Source of the DNA: Rosa chinensis
Lineage: Eukaryota; Streptophyta; Magnoliopsida; Rosales; Rosaceae
Direction: 5' to 3'
NCBI RefSeq assembly: GCF_002994745.2
Contig: NC_037088.1
Location: forward strand, 65,304,397 to 65,368,396
DNA: 64,000 nucleotides
Under the pieces are notes generated by a model. That model did not search any database. It was not told where the DNA came from and was given only the letters and a program-made list of their open reading frames with translations. The position numbers and the translations under genes are program-made. This document shows, piece by piece, positions 34,007-45,480 of this stretch (within the stretch, counting starts at the first letter, position 1; each line of letters starts with the position of its first letter).

Positions 34007-35961
34007 TGACACGCTCAAAATGAGCGCGTAATTTAACCATGTAAAATGTCATCGTTAGTATTTGGTAAATAGGGATCGTTCTATCCGGGGATTGAGGATA
34101 CACTTGTAATTGTGAAACAAATAAAGAAAAGTATTATTTACAAAAATAAACTAAAGAATAAAAATATATACAATTGTATAAACAAATAAAGAATTAAAAT
34201 AATAAAGTATTATTTACAAAAATAAAATAAAGAATAAAAATATATACAAGTTAACATAAATAAGGGGGTTTTATAATTATAGAATCGGAATTAAAATTAA
34301 ATGAAATAAAGAAAATTAAAAACATATATACAAGGATGAAATGTAAGAAACAAAGATCAAAACCAATATGATTCAACTCAATTCAAATCCTATAATTGAT
34401 CATCTAAGTCATGAGAAAGAAGTCGATCATGTGAAACATTTGAAGCAAATGATTTCCCATATTTTACTTTCCTTTACTAATTAACCTAAGTGAAAGCACC
34501 TAGATCAATCCTATTAAACATGCAATCAAAGTCTAAAAAGCTAGCTAATCAAAACATGTTCAATGCAAGAAGCATAGAGAAATGTTATCAACTTAAGTGC
34601 ACAACCTAGTATGAATAAGTTCACCTATTTGCAATCCTCTTCAATTGAATTCGACCTTTGTCCAAAGTCTTTACTACTTGTGATTTAGGTTCACAAAACT
34701 ATTAGGTGAATCGTTTACCTAAATCTAGCATCAATTACATGCAAATCATATAAGTGTCGACCCAAATAAGATAAACATATAAAAGTTTTCTATCAAGCAA
34801 ATTCAATCGAATAAACTCACATAAGCAACTTAGAATCACAATTATGGAATTCGAAAACTTTGTTTATTAACTATAATTCATAGTCTTACAAAATCAAACA
34901 AAGAAAACAAAAGAAATGATATAATACACCTTGAAAGATGAATGATAAAACCTTAAGATGAAGAACTTGAAGATCCTTGAAAGCAAGCAATCTTCTACTA
35001 AGAACTAGAAAATGGAGAGGAAATGGAGAGACAAAGAAGATGAGATGGATGAAGGAATGTATCTAAGAACTAAGGAAAATGGAGAGGAAATGGAGAGACA
35101 AAAAAGATGAGATGGATGAAGGAATGTAACTAAGAACTAAAGAAAATGAAGAGGAAAATGGAGAGACAAAGAAGATGAGATGGATGAAGGAATGTGTTGT
35201 TACTTCTTTGTAGCCTCTATTTATAGGCTATCAAGCCATAATGTTTGGCCTTAAACAAATCATGATGGTTATGTTTGAGCACTTAAACACTAATGGAATT
35301 GTTAGGTTTAAGCACTTAAACACTAATGGAATTGTTAGGTTTAAGCACTTAAACACTAATGGAATTTGTTAGATTTAAGCCATTTTCTGCTCATTTTTCA
35401 TTCAATTAATTCTCTACCAAGATTTCATATTTTGACCATGATTTCTTCATAACAAATGTTCCACTATGAGTGTAGATCATCCTGGTCAAATTTCAGAGCT
35501 TTTGGTATAGTGGTTGGGCCGGAAATTCTGTTGGACTCCTTACAGGTCCAGTTTTCCAGTTTTGCTTATGCAGAAAATTGGACTGATCTTTTGAAGGTCT
35601 TCCACTTCTATATGAACCTTGCACTCTTCATAAGAAATGTTTCTTAATTAGGATGTCTAGAATGGATCTGCAGAGTTTCAGCTCAATTCGAGTTCATTTG
35701 GTCTGGCGGCCGCTCTTTCTTCCTTGCTTGGCTCGGATTCTCCTAGCCGGAGTAGGAAAATGTGTAAAATTGACTTTTTAGTACATTTTCATTTTTCTCC
35801 ATCATTTCTAGGTAATTATGGACATAACACTCATTTCTTCTTCATCTACTCCAATGTACCTAAAAATAGAAATTCAGTTAAAAATCGATTCGGTTAAGGA
35901 ATTAACTAAGCAAAATATGAGGAATTAACTACTAAAATATAACACTAAAATGCTCCTATCA
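34007..35961 (-). mobile_element. Solo LTR B inside LTR A
   Basis: 1955 bp in minus orientation, plus-strand ends TGACACGCTC...CTCCTATCA. Perfect duplications TTTAA lie at 34002-34006 and 35962-35966. On the minus strand the U3 part has 33 bp repeats at 35279, 35312 and 35345 and a TATAAATAG box near 35216-35226. A 65-69 bp unit (ggagaggaaatggagagaca) is repeated three times at 35009-35195 in the transcribed part. Confidence 0.92.
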
Positions 35962-36099
35962 TTTAATAGGATTGATGTAGGTGCTTTCACTTAGGTTAAT
36001 TAGTAAAGGAAAGTAAAATATGAGAAATCATTTGCTTCAAATGTTTCACATGATCGACTTCTTTCTCATGACTTAGATGATCAATTATAGGATTTGAAT

Positions 36100-36283
36100 T
36101 GAGTTTTTTTTTTTTTTTTTTTGATCAAGAAGAGACTTCATTAATAATGAACTGATTACAATGAGTTTGGGCAACATCTCTAACACAGAGATGACCACTG
36201 GAATTCACACTAGAAATCCACACTGACTGACTGACTCAACTACAAACTAAAACTTACACAACAACTAAAAGGCAGAGACATAT
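36100..36283 (-). mobile_element. Non-LTR retroposon 3' end, antisense
   Basis: A run of about 20 T followed by GATCAAGAAGAGACTTCATT, which on the minus strand is a typical plant LINE 3' end running into poly(A). It interrupts LTR A sequence that is continuous in LTR B. Target duplication is probably around GAATTG. Confidence 0.65.
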
Positions 36284-36604
36284 GGAATTGGTTTTGATCT
36301 TTGTTTCTTACATTTCATCATTGTATATATGTTTTTATATTTTCTTTATTTCATTTAATTTTAATTTTCAATTTTATAAATCTTAAAACCCCCTTATTTG
36401 TGTTTACTTGTATATATTTATATTCTTTATTTTATTTTTGTAAATAATACTTTATTATTTTAATTCTTTATTTGTTTACACAATTGTATATATTTATATT
36501 CTTTATTTTATTTTTGTAAATAATACTTTTCTTTATTTGTTTACACAATTACAGATGTACCCTCAATCCTCGGTTAGAACGATCCCTAATTATTCTATAC
36601 TAAC

Positions 36605-36745
36605 GATGACATTTTACAGGGTTAAATTACGCGCTCATTTTGTGCGTGTCAATTTTTGGCGCCTTTGCCAGGGATTGACACTCATTTTGAGCGTGTCAAT
36701 TTTTGGCGCCGTTGCCGGGGATTGACACTCATTTCGAGCGTGTCA
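36605..36745 (+). repeat. Repeated LTR end plus primer-binding site
   Basis: A unit of about 47 bp occurs 2.4 times: LTR end (gagcgtgtca), attttt, then TGGCGCCGTTGCCGGGGA and ttgacactcattt. The 18 bases are complementary to the 3' end of plant tRNA-Asp, so this is a primer-binding site present twice (once with two changes) and ending in a third LTR tip directly against the target duplication. Confidence 0.8.
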
Positions 36746-37130
36746 GCAAACAGACGACGCCGTTAGAGATTTTTGACTGAAGTATCACTTCAATGTCAAA
36801 ATACGTCTTTAGATATCACATTGATACTTTTGAGAGTTCAGGTATCAAATTGGCCTTGGCAGCATAGTTTGGGGATGGTAGCTGAAATTTTCTTTTTTGA
36901 GGAATTAACAAAAAAAAAAGGGTAAAAAGTCGATTTTGCCCTTTTTTTTGGACCCATGTGCTTGCCACGTCAGCAAACAAACGGCGCCGTCAGAAATTTT
37001 GAATGGAAGTATCACGTTGATGCCAATTTAGGTCTTTAGGTATCACATTGATACTTTTGAGAGTTCGGGTATCAAATTGGCCTTGGCAGAATAGTTTAGG
37101 GACGGTAACTGAATTTTTCTTTTTTTGGAA

Positions 37131-37352
37131 ATCTACTGCTAAATGAAACATTAAAAGTTTGAGGCGACCATAGTGTTTCAATATCTAGAAGTCTATTTTT
37201 GTGTCGGTCTTTGATTAGTTTTTAGGCACCTCAATACTTGGTGACGGCCAACTCTGATTTCATATTAATTACCAGAACAAACTATTTGCTCAACACTAAC
37301 CAAACCATTAGAACATTTTGTGCCCCTTTTTCTTTCTTTCATTTTGTGCCCT
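37131..37352. other. Tail of the left duplication copy
   Basis: Continues the duplicated sequence after the MULE; matches 50418-50620. No gene seen. Confidence 0.7.
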
Positions 37353-37361
37353 TTTTTCTTT

Positions 37362-38775
37362 GAGAAAAATTCAATCACCGTCCCTAAACTATGCTGCCAA
37401 GGCCAATTTGATACCCGAACTCTCAAAAGTATCAATGTGATACCCAAACACGTATTTTGACATCAATGTGATACTTCCGTCAAAAATTCCTAACGGGGCC
37501 GTTTGTTTGCTGACGTGACAAGCACATGGGCAAAAAAAAAAAGGGCAAAATGGACTTTTTACCCTCTTTTTTTAATTAGTTTTTTTCTTTTCATTTCTTT
37601 TTCTTTTTCTTCTTCTTCTTCAACCTGACTCTTCTTCTTCTCTCTCCACCTCCTCTCTCTCTCCTCTCCTTCTCCACCACCCAAACCATCACTAACCCCG
37701 CGGATATCCTCTCCAATTCGGCTCCGCCATCGTCTGCAAGCTCCAGTCCTTAAGTTTCAGCAACCTCGTCCTCCGCACCCACACCAACCTCGACCTCACG
37801 CGCTAAAACGACGTCGAGTCCTTCTTCGCCGCCGAAAAGCCCCAATTCGTAACCCTCGCTGCTGCTAAAGTCGGCGGCATCCGCTCCACCAACACCACCC
37901 GGCTGACTTCATCGCCCTCAACCTCCAAATCCAGACCAACGTTATCGACGCCTCGCACCGATTCGGAGTCAACAAGCTCCTCTTCCGGGGATTGGTGTAA
38001 ATGCAAGAGGAGCTAATAACTTTGTCGGCACTGCAATAAACCGGGGGGGGGGGAGGGGGGGCTGGGATCAGTTCTGTTTTTGGCATTTTTTGCAGGAACT
38101 GAAACCGAAACCGATATATTTTTTCCGGTTCGGTGTCGTCCCTTTTTTTCCCAATCTCCAAAAAGTTGACCCATTCCTTCCCTTTAAAGTTCAAACAACT
38201 CCTTCAGCTGGTTATTGCGAATGATCTCCCTCATGTTCGGCGTCTGCTTCGGGCTTGGCCTTGGCCTTGGCCTATCACCCTCCACCGCCAACAACCCAAC
38301 CCATCCTCTTCAACTTCTCAGCATCCAACCACCGAGCTTGAAGAAGAAGCAGACCCAGAAGAAGATTTAAAAAAAAAGAAAAAAAAGAGGTTGGTGGCTG
38401 GTGGCTGATGACGTTGTCATGTAAGGAAATGTGGTGGCGGAGCTTGCAGCGGAAGTGGTGGTGGTTTGGCTAGAGGAAAATCCCAGAAGAAGAAGAGAAA
38501 GAAGAAAAAGAAATGAGAAGAAGACGAAGAGAAAAAAGAAAAAGAAATGAAAAGAAAAAAAATGAATTAAAAAAGGGTAAATTGGTCATTTTACTTTTTT
38601 TGGGACCCCACGTGCTTGCCACGTCAGCAAACAAACGGCACCGGTAGGAATTTTTGACGGAAGTATCACATTGATGTCAAAATACGTGTTTGGGTATCAC
38701 ATTGATACTTTTGAGAGTTCGGGTATCAAATTGGCCTTGGCAGCATAGTTTGGGGACGGTGACTGAATTTTTCTC
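37362..38775. mobile_element. Pack-MULE with a GDP-L-fucose synthase fragment
   Basis: 1414 bp, ends GAGAAAAATTCA...TGAATTTTTCTC, TIRs of about 200 bp shared with the element at 30454. The perfect 9 bp TTTTTCTTT flanks it at 37353-37361 and 38776-38784. Between the TIRs is GC-rich DNA from a host gene, then A/G-rich sequence like that in the larger MULE. Confidence 0.9.
37713..38000 (+). pseudogene. GDP-L-fucose synthase fragment
   Basis: Translation gives GSAIVCKLQSL, NLVLRTHTNLDLTR, a stop, then NDVESFFAAEKPQFVTLAAA and KVGGI, and after a one-base shift [20 protein letters not shown]. This is the N-terminal Rossmann part (roughly residues 25-125 of about 320) of the 3,5-epimerase/4-reductase that makes GDP-L-fucose from GDP-4-keto-6-deoxymannose in the cytosol. 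The start with the GxxGxxG nucleotide motif and the catalytic Ser-Tyr-Lys part are missing. One nonsense and one frameshift show it is dead. It lies inside a Pack-MULE. Confidence 0.85.
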
Positions 38776-38784
38776 TTTTTCTTT

Positions 38785-39418
38785 CATTCATTTTCTGCCC
38801 TTTTTTAATACCATTAAAAAAAAAGTTATATACTTTTACTATCGAATAGTCCTTTTAGATAGAAATACCTAGCTTAACTCTCTAGTGTCATTATCTTATC
38901 AGAAATATTATTTCTGATCATCGTTTTGGGCCTCTGGACCAAAAAAAAAAAAAATTGTTTTCGGACTACTTGAAGTATGCTTCCAAAACTATAAATGGTT
39001 GGGTTAAGATCACTTTCGTACGAGGAGGCATTTTTTCAAAACTGCTTTTAAATGCTTTCATATAGAGCACATTTCATTTTTTTTATTATTTCAAAAGCAT
39101 TTTTTGATCGAGAAATTTTAAATACACCATCTCAATTACTTAATGTACACCCCTTATAGTTTTTTTGTCTAATTTTTTCATCAAAATTTCATCATGCGAA
39201 AAATCTTCACAAAAAAAAAAAATTTTCATTGTATCTTAAATTTTTATTTAATACATTCAAATACTATAATTTTTTTAATTTATTGTGTAATTAATTGCTA
39301 ACTAGTTCAGCCACATATCAATAAGGTAATTACTGAATACATTTCTTCTTTCTCACATCAATGAGGTTGGTTAACTTTCTTACCTTTGTTGTTCTTCAAG
39401 TTGATGTCTCTAAAATTT
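38785..39418. other. AT-rich intergenic DNA
   Basis: Poly(A) and poly(T) runs; no gene or element end found. Confidence 0.5.
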
Positions 39419-39427
39419 TAAAAAATT

Positions 39428-40630
39428 GGGAAAATGATCATTTACCCGATTTTAGGCTAAAAATTGCCCACTTGCTCCACCAACTTTTTTTTAACCTCAT
39501 TTACCCAAAACACTCTAAGGGATTATTTCCCCTTTACCCAATTAATTCTTTTTTCTTTTTCTTTTTAGACTTTTTTGCCCTCTCCTTCTTTCTCACTTAG
39601 AGAGAGAAGTCACCTTCCACCTTGCTGTGCTCCGGTGACCAGTGGCCGGCGCGGATTCCGGCGACCGGTGACCGGACTCCGGCGACCGATGACTGGAATC
39701 CTGAATCTGGCTATTATTGCCCCCCAGTAATCATATTACTGCCCCCCAGTAATCATATTATTGCCTCCCAAAAATCATATTATTGCCGTCCAGTGAATTG
39801 TATGAACTCCCAAAACCAAAATGAATACACTACAGGAACAATTGATCAATTTATAATCATATTATTGGCTCCCAATAATCATATTATCGCCCCCCAATAC
39901 AAAGTCCAATGTCTCTACTGCCTCCCAATAGACCACCAAAAATGCACCATTTTGTATGATTCACAGATAATTTGGCTTTAATACACATAAAACAACATGT
40001 AACTTATCAATACACCACACTATAGTGATCTCTGTCCCTCATTTCAAAGTCTACTGGGGGCCAATAATGTGTCTACTGGCCCCAGTAGCCAGGAAATGTA
40101 TTGGGTAGCAAAAAAAAACCAGAAACTGATTTGGGCACCCACTCACCATCTTCGGCGGCACCGTGGCTTCGTCTCCGGCTTCTGAAGGCTATACGTCGGT
40201 CGACGTTCGGGTCTGGACGACGAGTCTGGTTGAGTCAGTTGCACTGGGGTGTGTACCTGTGATAATAGCCGACGGAATCGAAACCCAAGAACCCGGACGA
40301 TGAGTACAGCAGATCTCGTCGATGCATCAGACCAGATCGTGAATCATCTTTAGACGCCGACGTCAATGACCCAAATTCTTCAGACGCTGCCGACGTTCGA
40401 ACCAAACTCCATTTCGGCAAGAGATCAGACTTGAACCAAATCCAAGTCGAACCAAACCCGGCCACTTCCAATCGTCGGCCACCTCAACTTCTTCCATATT
40501 GACGCGCCGGAATAGAACCTGACAACGCCGCCGTGGCTCCTAATCGATCCGCTCCCAAATCGGATTCCGAGGCTCCGGCGATGTCGTCTCTGCCGTCGAT
40601 GAAAGAGAGGAAGCGCGTGTGTGTGTGTGT

Positions 40631-40669
<39 letters not shown>

Positions 40670-40799
40670 TCTGAGAGGAAAGAGTTTAATAGGGTCAAAA
40701 CTGTCACTATAGGTTAGATTGGGTAAACGGGGTTAAATAACTCTTGGTGGAGTAAGTGGGCAATTTTTGGCCAAAAATTGGGTAAGTGGTCACGGCCCC
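39428..40799. mobile_element. Second MULE-like TIR element
   Basis: Left arm GGGAAAATGATCATTTACCC..., right arm the inverted counterpart ending GTGGTCACGGCCCC; about 100 bp of TIR with TTTTGGCCAAAAATTGCCCA in common. The perfect 9 bp TAAAAAATT flanks it at 39419-39427 and 40800-40808. Inside are GC-rich CCGGCGACCGG words, an internal 23 bp minisatellite (cccccagtaatcatattatt, 39720-39900) and (GT)n/(GA)n near 40618-40668. No transposase or gene fragment recognised. Confidence 0.82.
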
Positions 40800-40881
40800 T
40801 AAAAAATTCCATATATGTCAATATCTGCATGATCTATATAGTCATGGTCAATATTAAAATCGGTAAGAATGAGTCATGGTG

Positions 40882-41119
40882 ATTTTTTTTTTTATCGGGT
40901 AGTTAGCTGTTAGTAACTCACACACTCCTGCAGTGGTATCCTAGCGCCAGGACACCTGCACTGAAATTGCGGCGAAAGCCAGACTAATCCACTGCACCGT
41001 AGACACACGTACCCAAAGGGTCCCTCAAATCAGCTAGCCACGGAATGGAGCTGGAATTCGAACGCTAGACCTGGGGGTTCCAGATTAGGCCGTTCGACCA
41101 ACACACCACACCACATGGT
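40882..41119 (-). mobile_element. tRNA-derived SINE, antisense
   Basis: 238 bp starting with poly(T). Minus strand: GTGGTGTGTTGGTCGAACGG (A box) and GCGTTCGAATTCC (B box). Near-perfect 12 bp duplications TGAGTCATGGTG (40870-40881) and TGAGCCATGGTG (41120-41131). Same family as 17636-17865. Confidence 0.85.
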
Positions 41120-41372
41120 TGAGCCATGGTGGTTGTTTGGCAAACAAAGTGATGTATTCATGTATGCAAGATATATCTAATGGTTTTATAACCTCTTTTA
41201 ATATGTTTCAACCAATTTGGTTGCTTGTTAGTTCTTCACATGGACTACAATTATTTCATTTGTCAATGACGTTCATGTATGATCTTGGAGAGAGAGCGAT
41301 TGTATCATCAAGACAAGGAGAAAATTTAACCTATAAGAAAATATTTTATTAATATTTTGATATATAAAGCAT

Positions 41373-41558
41373 TGTTGTAAATATAATAAATATGTGGCTA
41401 TCCAAGTAAATTCTCATATTTCATGTCCTTAGGATGTAAACTTAACTCCTATATAAAGGAGTTTATGAGAATGAATAAGATACACACATCTACATTTCCT
41501 CCTTATTATCGCTCTATATTCTCTGATCCCTACAAACGTAAGTTTCTAGTTTATAACA
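41373..41558 (+). mobile_element. Copia solo LTR
   Basis: 186 bp, TGTTGTAAATATAA...TTTATAACA, with perfect duplications AGCAT at 41368-41372 and 41559-41563, and a TATA box CCTATATAAAGG. Related to the LTRs at 3919 and 59620. Confidence 0.9.
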
Positions 41559-41711
41559 AGCATTTAATTCTTTTTTTTTTTGTAGATTTTTCTTCGTTTT
41601 TAGTTATTATGTATTTATTGATGAGGAGGGCTAGAAGGAAGTTTGATGACAAAAAATATAGGTGGTGTGCATTAAGTAATTGAGAGGTGTATATATAAAA
41701 ACTTCTCTTTT

Positions 41712-41925
41712 TGATCTCTAATTTTTTTTTTTGACTTTGTCAAGGGGAACCCAAAGGCTTCGTAGGCCTAACATAAACCCCTTCGACGCATGTGAAATGC
41801 TCCAACTATGCATTACAGTACAGTGCCTGACCACTTTGACAACTTCGGGATTCGAACCTAGGTTGGAGAGCACACCCAACTATGCAAGAACCAGTAAGCC
41901 ACTTGCAGTGGTTTCTAAAAATCAT
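41712..41925 (-). mobile_element. Second-type SINE, antisense
   Basis: Begins with poly(T). Minus strand has AGTGGCTTACTGGTTCTTGC (A box) and GGTTCGAATCCC (B box). A different family from the SINEs at 17636 and 40882. Confidence 0.7.
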
Positions 41926-42169
41926 TCTTAAACAAGCCCAATCCTAATGATCGAGTCCACATGATAGAAATTCTTAGTTGATTGTCATCACATGCTAGGT
42001 AATGAGTAATGATCGACAATTCGACATGATGCTAATCATCATTGTAATTTTTTTTTATTCTTCCTTGTAATAAAAATGTGAAAGCGTAACTACAAATATT
42101 CTAGTACGTACATGCACCATGTTAGAGTTAATGAGGCATAGAAATATACATCTAATACAAAAAATATAC

Positions 42170-42484
42170 ACTAAGAGGAAAATAGGACCAAGGAAGAGAA
42201 AAGTAGCACATCCCAAAATTCTCCATTCTCATGCCCATCTCTGAATTACTTTCTTCAAATGTGTCCCATTTCGAGCGGTTCCCACGAGAGGCCAAATATA
42301 ATGATTTGATGACTAATTCACCTACAAGAAGTACATGACAATTGAAGTCATTGTAAATTTTGTCACAGATCTATTAAAGGATCAATTTTGGACTTCATTG
42401 ATACAGTGTGATGATAACATAAATTAGGTTACGTCGATGTAATGTAATGATTCAACCAAAAGGGTATGCCCTAACCCTAATCGA
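42170..42484. repeat. Diverged start of the right duplication copy
   Basis: Matches 27600-28530 loosely (caaatgtgtcccattt, ttcaaccaaaa) and lacks the inserts found there. Confidence 0.55.
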
Positions 42485-43156
42485 TCTAGGCTATGTTTGG
42501 TATGGCTGGGTTTTTCAGAAAAGCTGATTTCTGCTTATTTCTGAGAATAAGTGGCTGAAAAGCAAAACAGCTAAGTGTTTGGTAAACTGGCTTTTTATAA
42601 GAGCTGTCAGTGACAAAAGCAGTGGCAAGGTGTTTGGTAAACTCAAACTGACTTGTGCTTTTTGTTTGTGGAATGACCAAATTGGACATGAGAGATTATT
42701 TTGCCTTGATCGTTTGGTAATATAATGTTGTTCAAATACTCTTGTTATTATTTTTAATCATCATTATGTCCTTATTAATTTTTGTTAACTTTCAATTTTT
42801 ATAAATCATGGTGATCATATGATTAATATTGGACAATTTTAAAAATAATTTATACAAAGCATGCAAGGAGTTTTATGAACATAGTTCATGTAATAATGTT
42901 GAATGAGCAGAGCATTAAGTTGTACACTTCGTAACAACTTTCAATATTGATGGCTCAAACTGCATAACAACATCCTTTCAAGAATACAATCATTTCCTAC
43001 TAGTGGAGGCAGGTCAAATGTTCCAAAGTGTATTTGGTAGAATTGTAATCAGATGATTCAGGTCCAGCACAAGACAAAATGAGCATTTGGAGCCTAATCG
43101 GTTCTACCGCATATATCCCCCCAGCATATGGCCATTAGGAATTGTGATCATATTTT

Positions 43157-43324
43157 TTATTCAATGACTTCCCTAAATTCCTCACTGCTCATATCATTAT
43201 CTTGCTCACTCCACTGCATTATGTCGTCATGGTCATCTGCACTAGTTTCATCAATATGAACAGGTTCTTCGTCTTCCTCTGTCACGGGACTAAGCAAGGA
43301 AGGAGACCCTGGATACCTTGAGGA
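43157..43324 (-). CDS. Acidic terminal exon inside the Harbinger-like element
   Basis: Between an acceptor (ttatgctgcag) and a TAA, 55 codons encode RYPGSPSLLSP, then EEDEEPVHIDETSADDHDDI and MQWSEQDNDMSSEEFREVIE. It is strongly acidic, as are the tails of many nuclear proteins. It could be the last exon of an element-encoded protein; autonomous Harbinger elements carry a nuclease and a MYB-like protein. Upstream exons on the minus strand were not found, so the gene is probably deleted. Confidence 0.45.
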   Translation of the reverse strand, partial: SSRYPGSPSLLSPVTEEDEEPVHIDETSADDHDDIMQWSEQDNDMSSEEFREVIE

Positions 43325-43329
43325 CTGCA

Positions 43330-45480
43330 GCATAAAAGAGTAAATATCTGAGCAACCAATACTACAAACATAAATTTGCTAGCAGAATTCCAATTGTCAA
43401 ATCTGCTAAACAATTGTCCAATGATGCAACATAAAATCAGTTGAAGCATCAAGCAACATATAAATGGTTAAATGGAATCCGTAGTGATTTGCAGAGACTT
43501 AATCCTATGTTAAGTGAGGATCATTTGAGCAGATAAAAACAGACCATCAGAATGTTATGATGCATCCCAACACATCTGCCAACATAAGAACTCAAGATAC
43601 TAGATGAATGCATTATTGTAATTGGTACCATGGCAATAGAAGATCCCATATATTAGAGACTAGTATCAGTGTTTCATGCTCCAATCCCTTCCTGAATGAA
43701 AAAAATACAACGCAACAAAGGTGGTGTGAGATGTGATAAAAATGTTCAGAATCATTTAGATCCTGAAGAACACTAACCCAAGCAATTAGTTAGTATTGCC
43801 ACAGGTGACCACCTCTTGTCATAAGTTAGACCATTCAGATGTTTTTTGCCTTTGGACTCAACAGCACAAGGTGTCAGGACTTGAGGTAATAGGAATCACT
43901 AGTATAGTTGGATGGTGGGCCACTTAACTACATCATGGAAGAGCTATGAACTTAAACTGCATAATGATGCAACTAAGGGAACACTACTGTTTGTAGCACA
44001 CTAATGACATGGCAAGTTGTAAGTGTCTCTAATAATGTGAAGCCAAAGTAAATAGATTGTTGGATCTAGTAGTTACTGTTTTACCAATACTTTTTGTTCA
44101 TGCTATTCTCATCTAAGCAAAAGAGAACTAAAGAGACCGCGTTTGCATTCTAATTCCTAGATGAATGAGGAAAACTGTTTTTACCGAAACTAAGAGGAAA
44201 CTGAAGACTAACAAGAAGCCTAAAACCATTACTTGTTTCAAACTTCATTTTGTTTTTATTTCATCCATCCTCCAGGGAACAAAGCTAATATACACTGAAA
44301 TCATTCCCCATTCCTTGTCTCGAAATAAAATGGAGTCTTATGAACTCTGCATTGTTCTAGGCTCTACACTCATTCGTAAGTTTTCATATATAATATGATA
44401 ACCATAACCTGTAGTCTACAATATGGAAACAGAATGTAGTGCACTCTATCTATGCTACAGAAACTAAACCCCTGTATCCCTATGAATTCTTTCACAACTG
44501 GGTTATCAAATTCAAGTGAAATTCAATTCCATAAAACAAAAACCATATCACTGCATTACACTAAATAAACCTAAGAAACAATTGAAACTAAAACAGAGCA
44601 GAGGAATAAAGCAACTACCTGAGGAGAATTAAACTTTATGAAACAATGACCCAGGGTTTCTTAGCCGCTGGGGTTCACAGGCATCGAAAACTCATCTTCT
44701 TTAACAACACCAACTTTACTAAACACACACTCGAATTTCGCAACTCAACACCATTAATGAACACAAGTTAAAAGGGTCCAGAAAATTTACCAAAACAAAA
44801 TCAAACTCAACCCATTACAGATATCCAATGATACAAGGATGCTGGCAGTACTCAAATCATAGGCAAATTGAATTGACTAAATCCCCGAAATTGGTTCTAA
44901 ATATATGTACATCACAACACCCAGTATATATGTGTGCTACAAATCACAATCTACTACTCATATCGAAAACCCAGAATAAAATTGATACTTCCTTTTCATC
45001 AAAATCACCGAAATTTATCATGAAATAGATAAAAAAAACTAACCTGAATCAAATTGCCAAGCAGCCTTGATTGAGGCTTCGATTTCCAACTCGAAATCTT
45101 GATGAGAGGCTGAGGCAGCGTCAGAGGGAGGGTGTGTGTGATGCGGCGTCTGTGATGACAGGAAGAGAGATTGTGCAACGTCTAGACTCTAGATAGAAGA
45201 AAGGTTTCATGGCAATCCGTAATTGCCTCAACCAAGGGAGGATAGAGACCGATATTTTGAAAGATTCATTAATCTACAGTCACTCCCGCTACAGTAGGAT
45301 CCTGGCTTCTAGCTTCTGAAAGCAGGGGTCAGGCAGCTTCTACTTTTCGAGAGAAGCCGCAACGGCTTTTGGAATAAGCTAAACATAAGTCGGGTTTGGA
45401 ATAAGCTAAACATAAGTCGGGTTACCAAACGCATAGTCATCTTGTGCTTATAAGCGGGGGAGCTAAAAAGCCCCTCCAAA
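43330..45480. other. Non-coding interior of the Harbinger-like element
   Basis: AT-rich and intron-like. 45040-45190 has a leader-like composition on the minus strand with a possible GT donor at 45045, but no start codon with a frame. Nothing else recognised. Confidence 0.4.

Larger units (their letters stand above)
31752..36745 (+). mobile_element. Solo LTR A (gypsy type), host of two other LTRs
   Basis: Starts TGATATGAGCATTTTAATG and ends GAGCGTGTCA, with perfect 5 bp duplications GCAAA at 31747-31751 and 36746-36750. Taking out LTR B, LTR C and the retroposon at 36100 leaves about 1.9-2.0 kb, matching the 1955 bp LTR B in the opposite orientation. It sits inside the right half of the MULE. 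Its end carries a repeated primer-binding segment. Confidence 0.88.
30454..37121. mobile_element. Mutator-like element with nested insertions
   Basis: Ends GAGAAAAATTC...GAATTTTTCT are the tips of long TIRs of about 200 bp. The left TIR is tandemly duplicated with a 211 bp period (30456 and 30667). The 9 bp TTTTTGGAA flanks it at 30445-30453 and 37122-37130, the size Mutator elements make. The empty site is preserved in the other duplication copy near 50410. It has no transposase. It carries a captured gene-like block at 31080-31600 and was later hit by LTR A (31752-36745). It shares TIRs with the element at 37362-38775. Confidence 0.9.
28590..37330. repeat. Segmental duplication, left copy
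   Basis: 28590-30453 plus 37131-37330 match 45491-50620 closely in order and orientation, and 27600-28530 matches 42200-42480 more weakly. The match is interrupted here by the 6.7 kb MULE (30454-37121), and in the right copy by a Harbinger-like element and other inserts. Confidence 0.85.

Noticed and set aside
31752..36745. A single palindromic or inverted-repeat transposon, because 31.8-34.0 kb and 34.0-36.0 kb are reverse complements
   Set aside because: Three separate perfect 5 bp target duplications explain the arrangement as solo LTRs inserted into each other in opposite orientation.
41731..41931. 66-codon frame
   Set aside because: It lies within an antisense SINE with pol III boxes and a poly(T) end.
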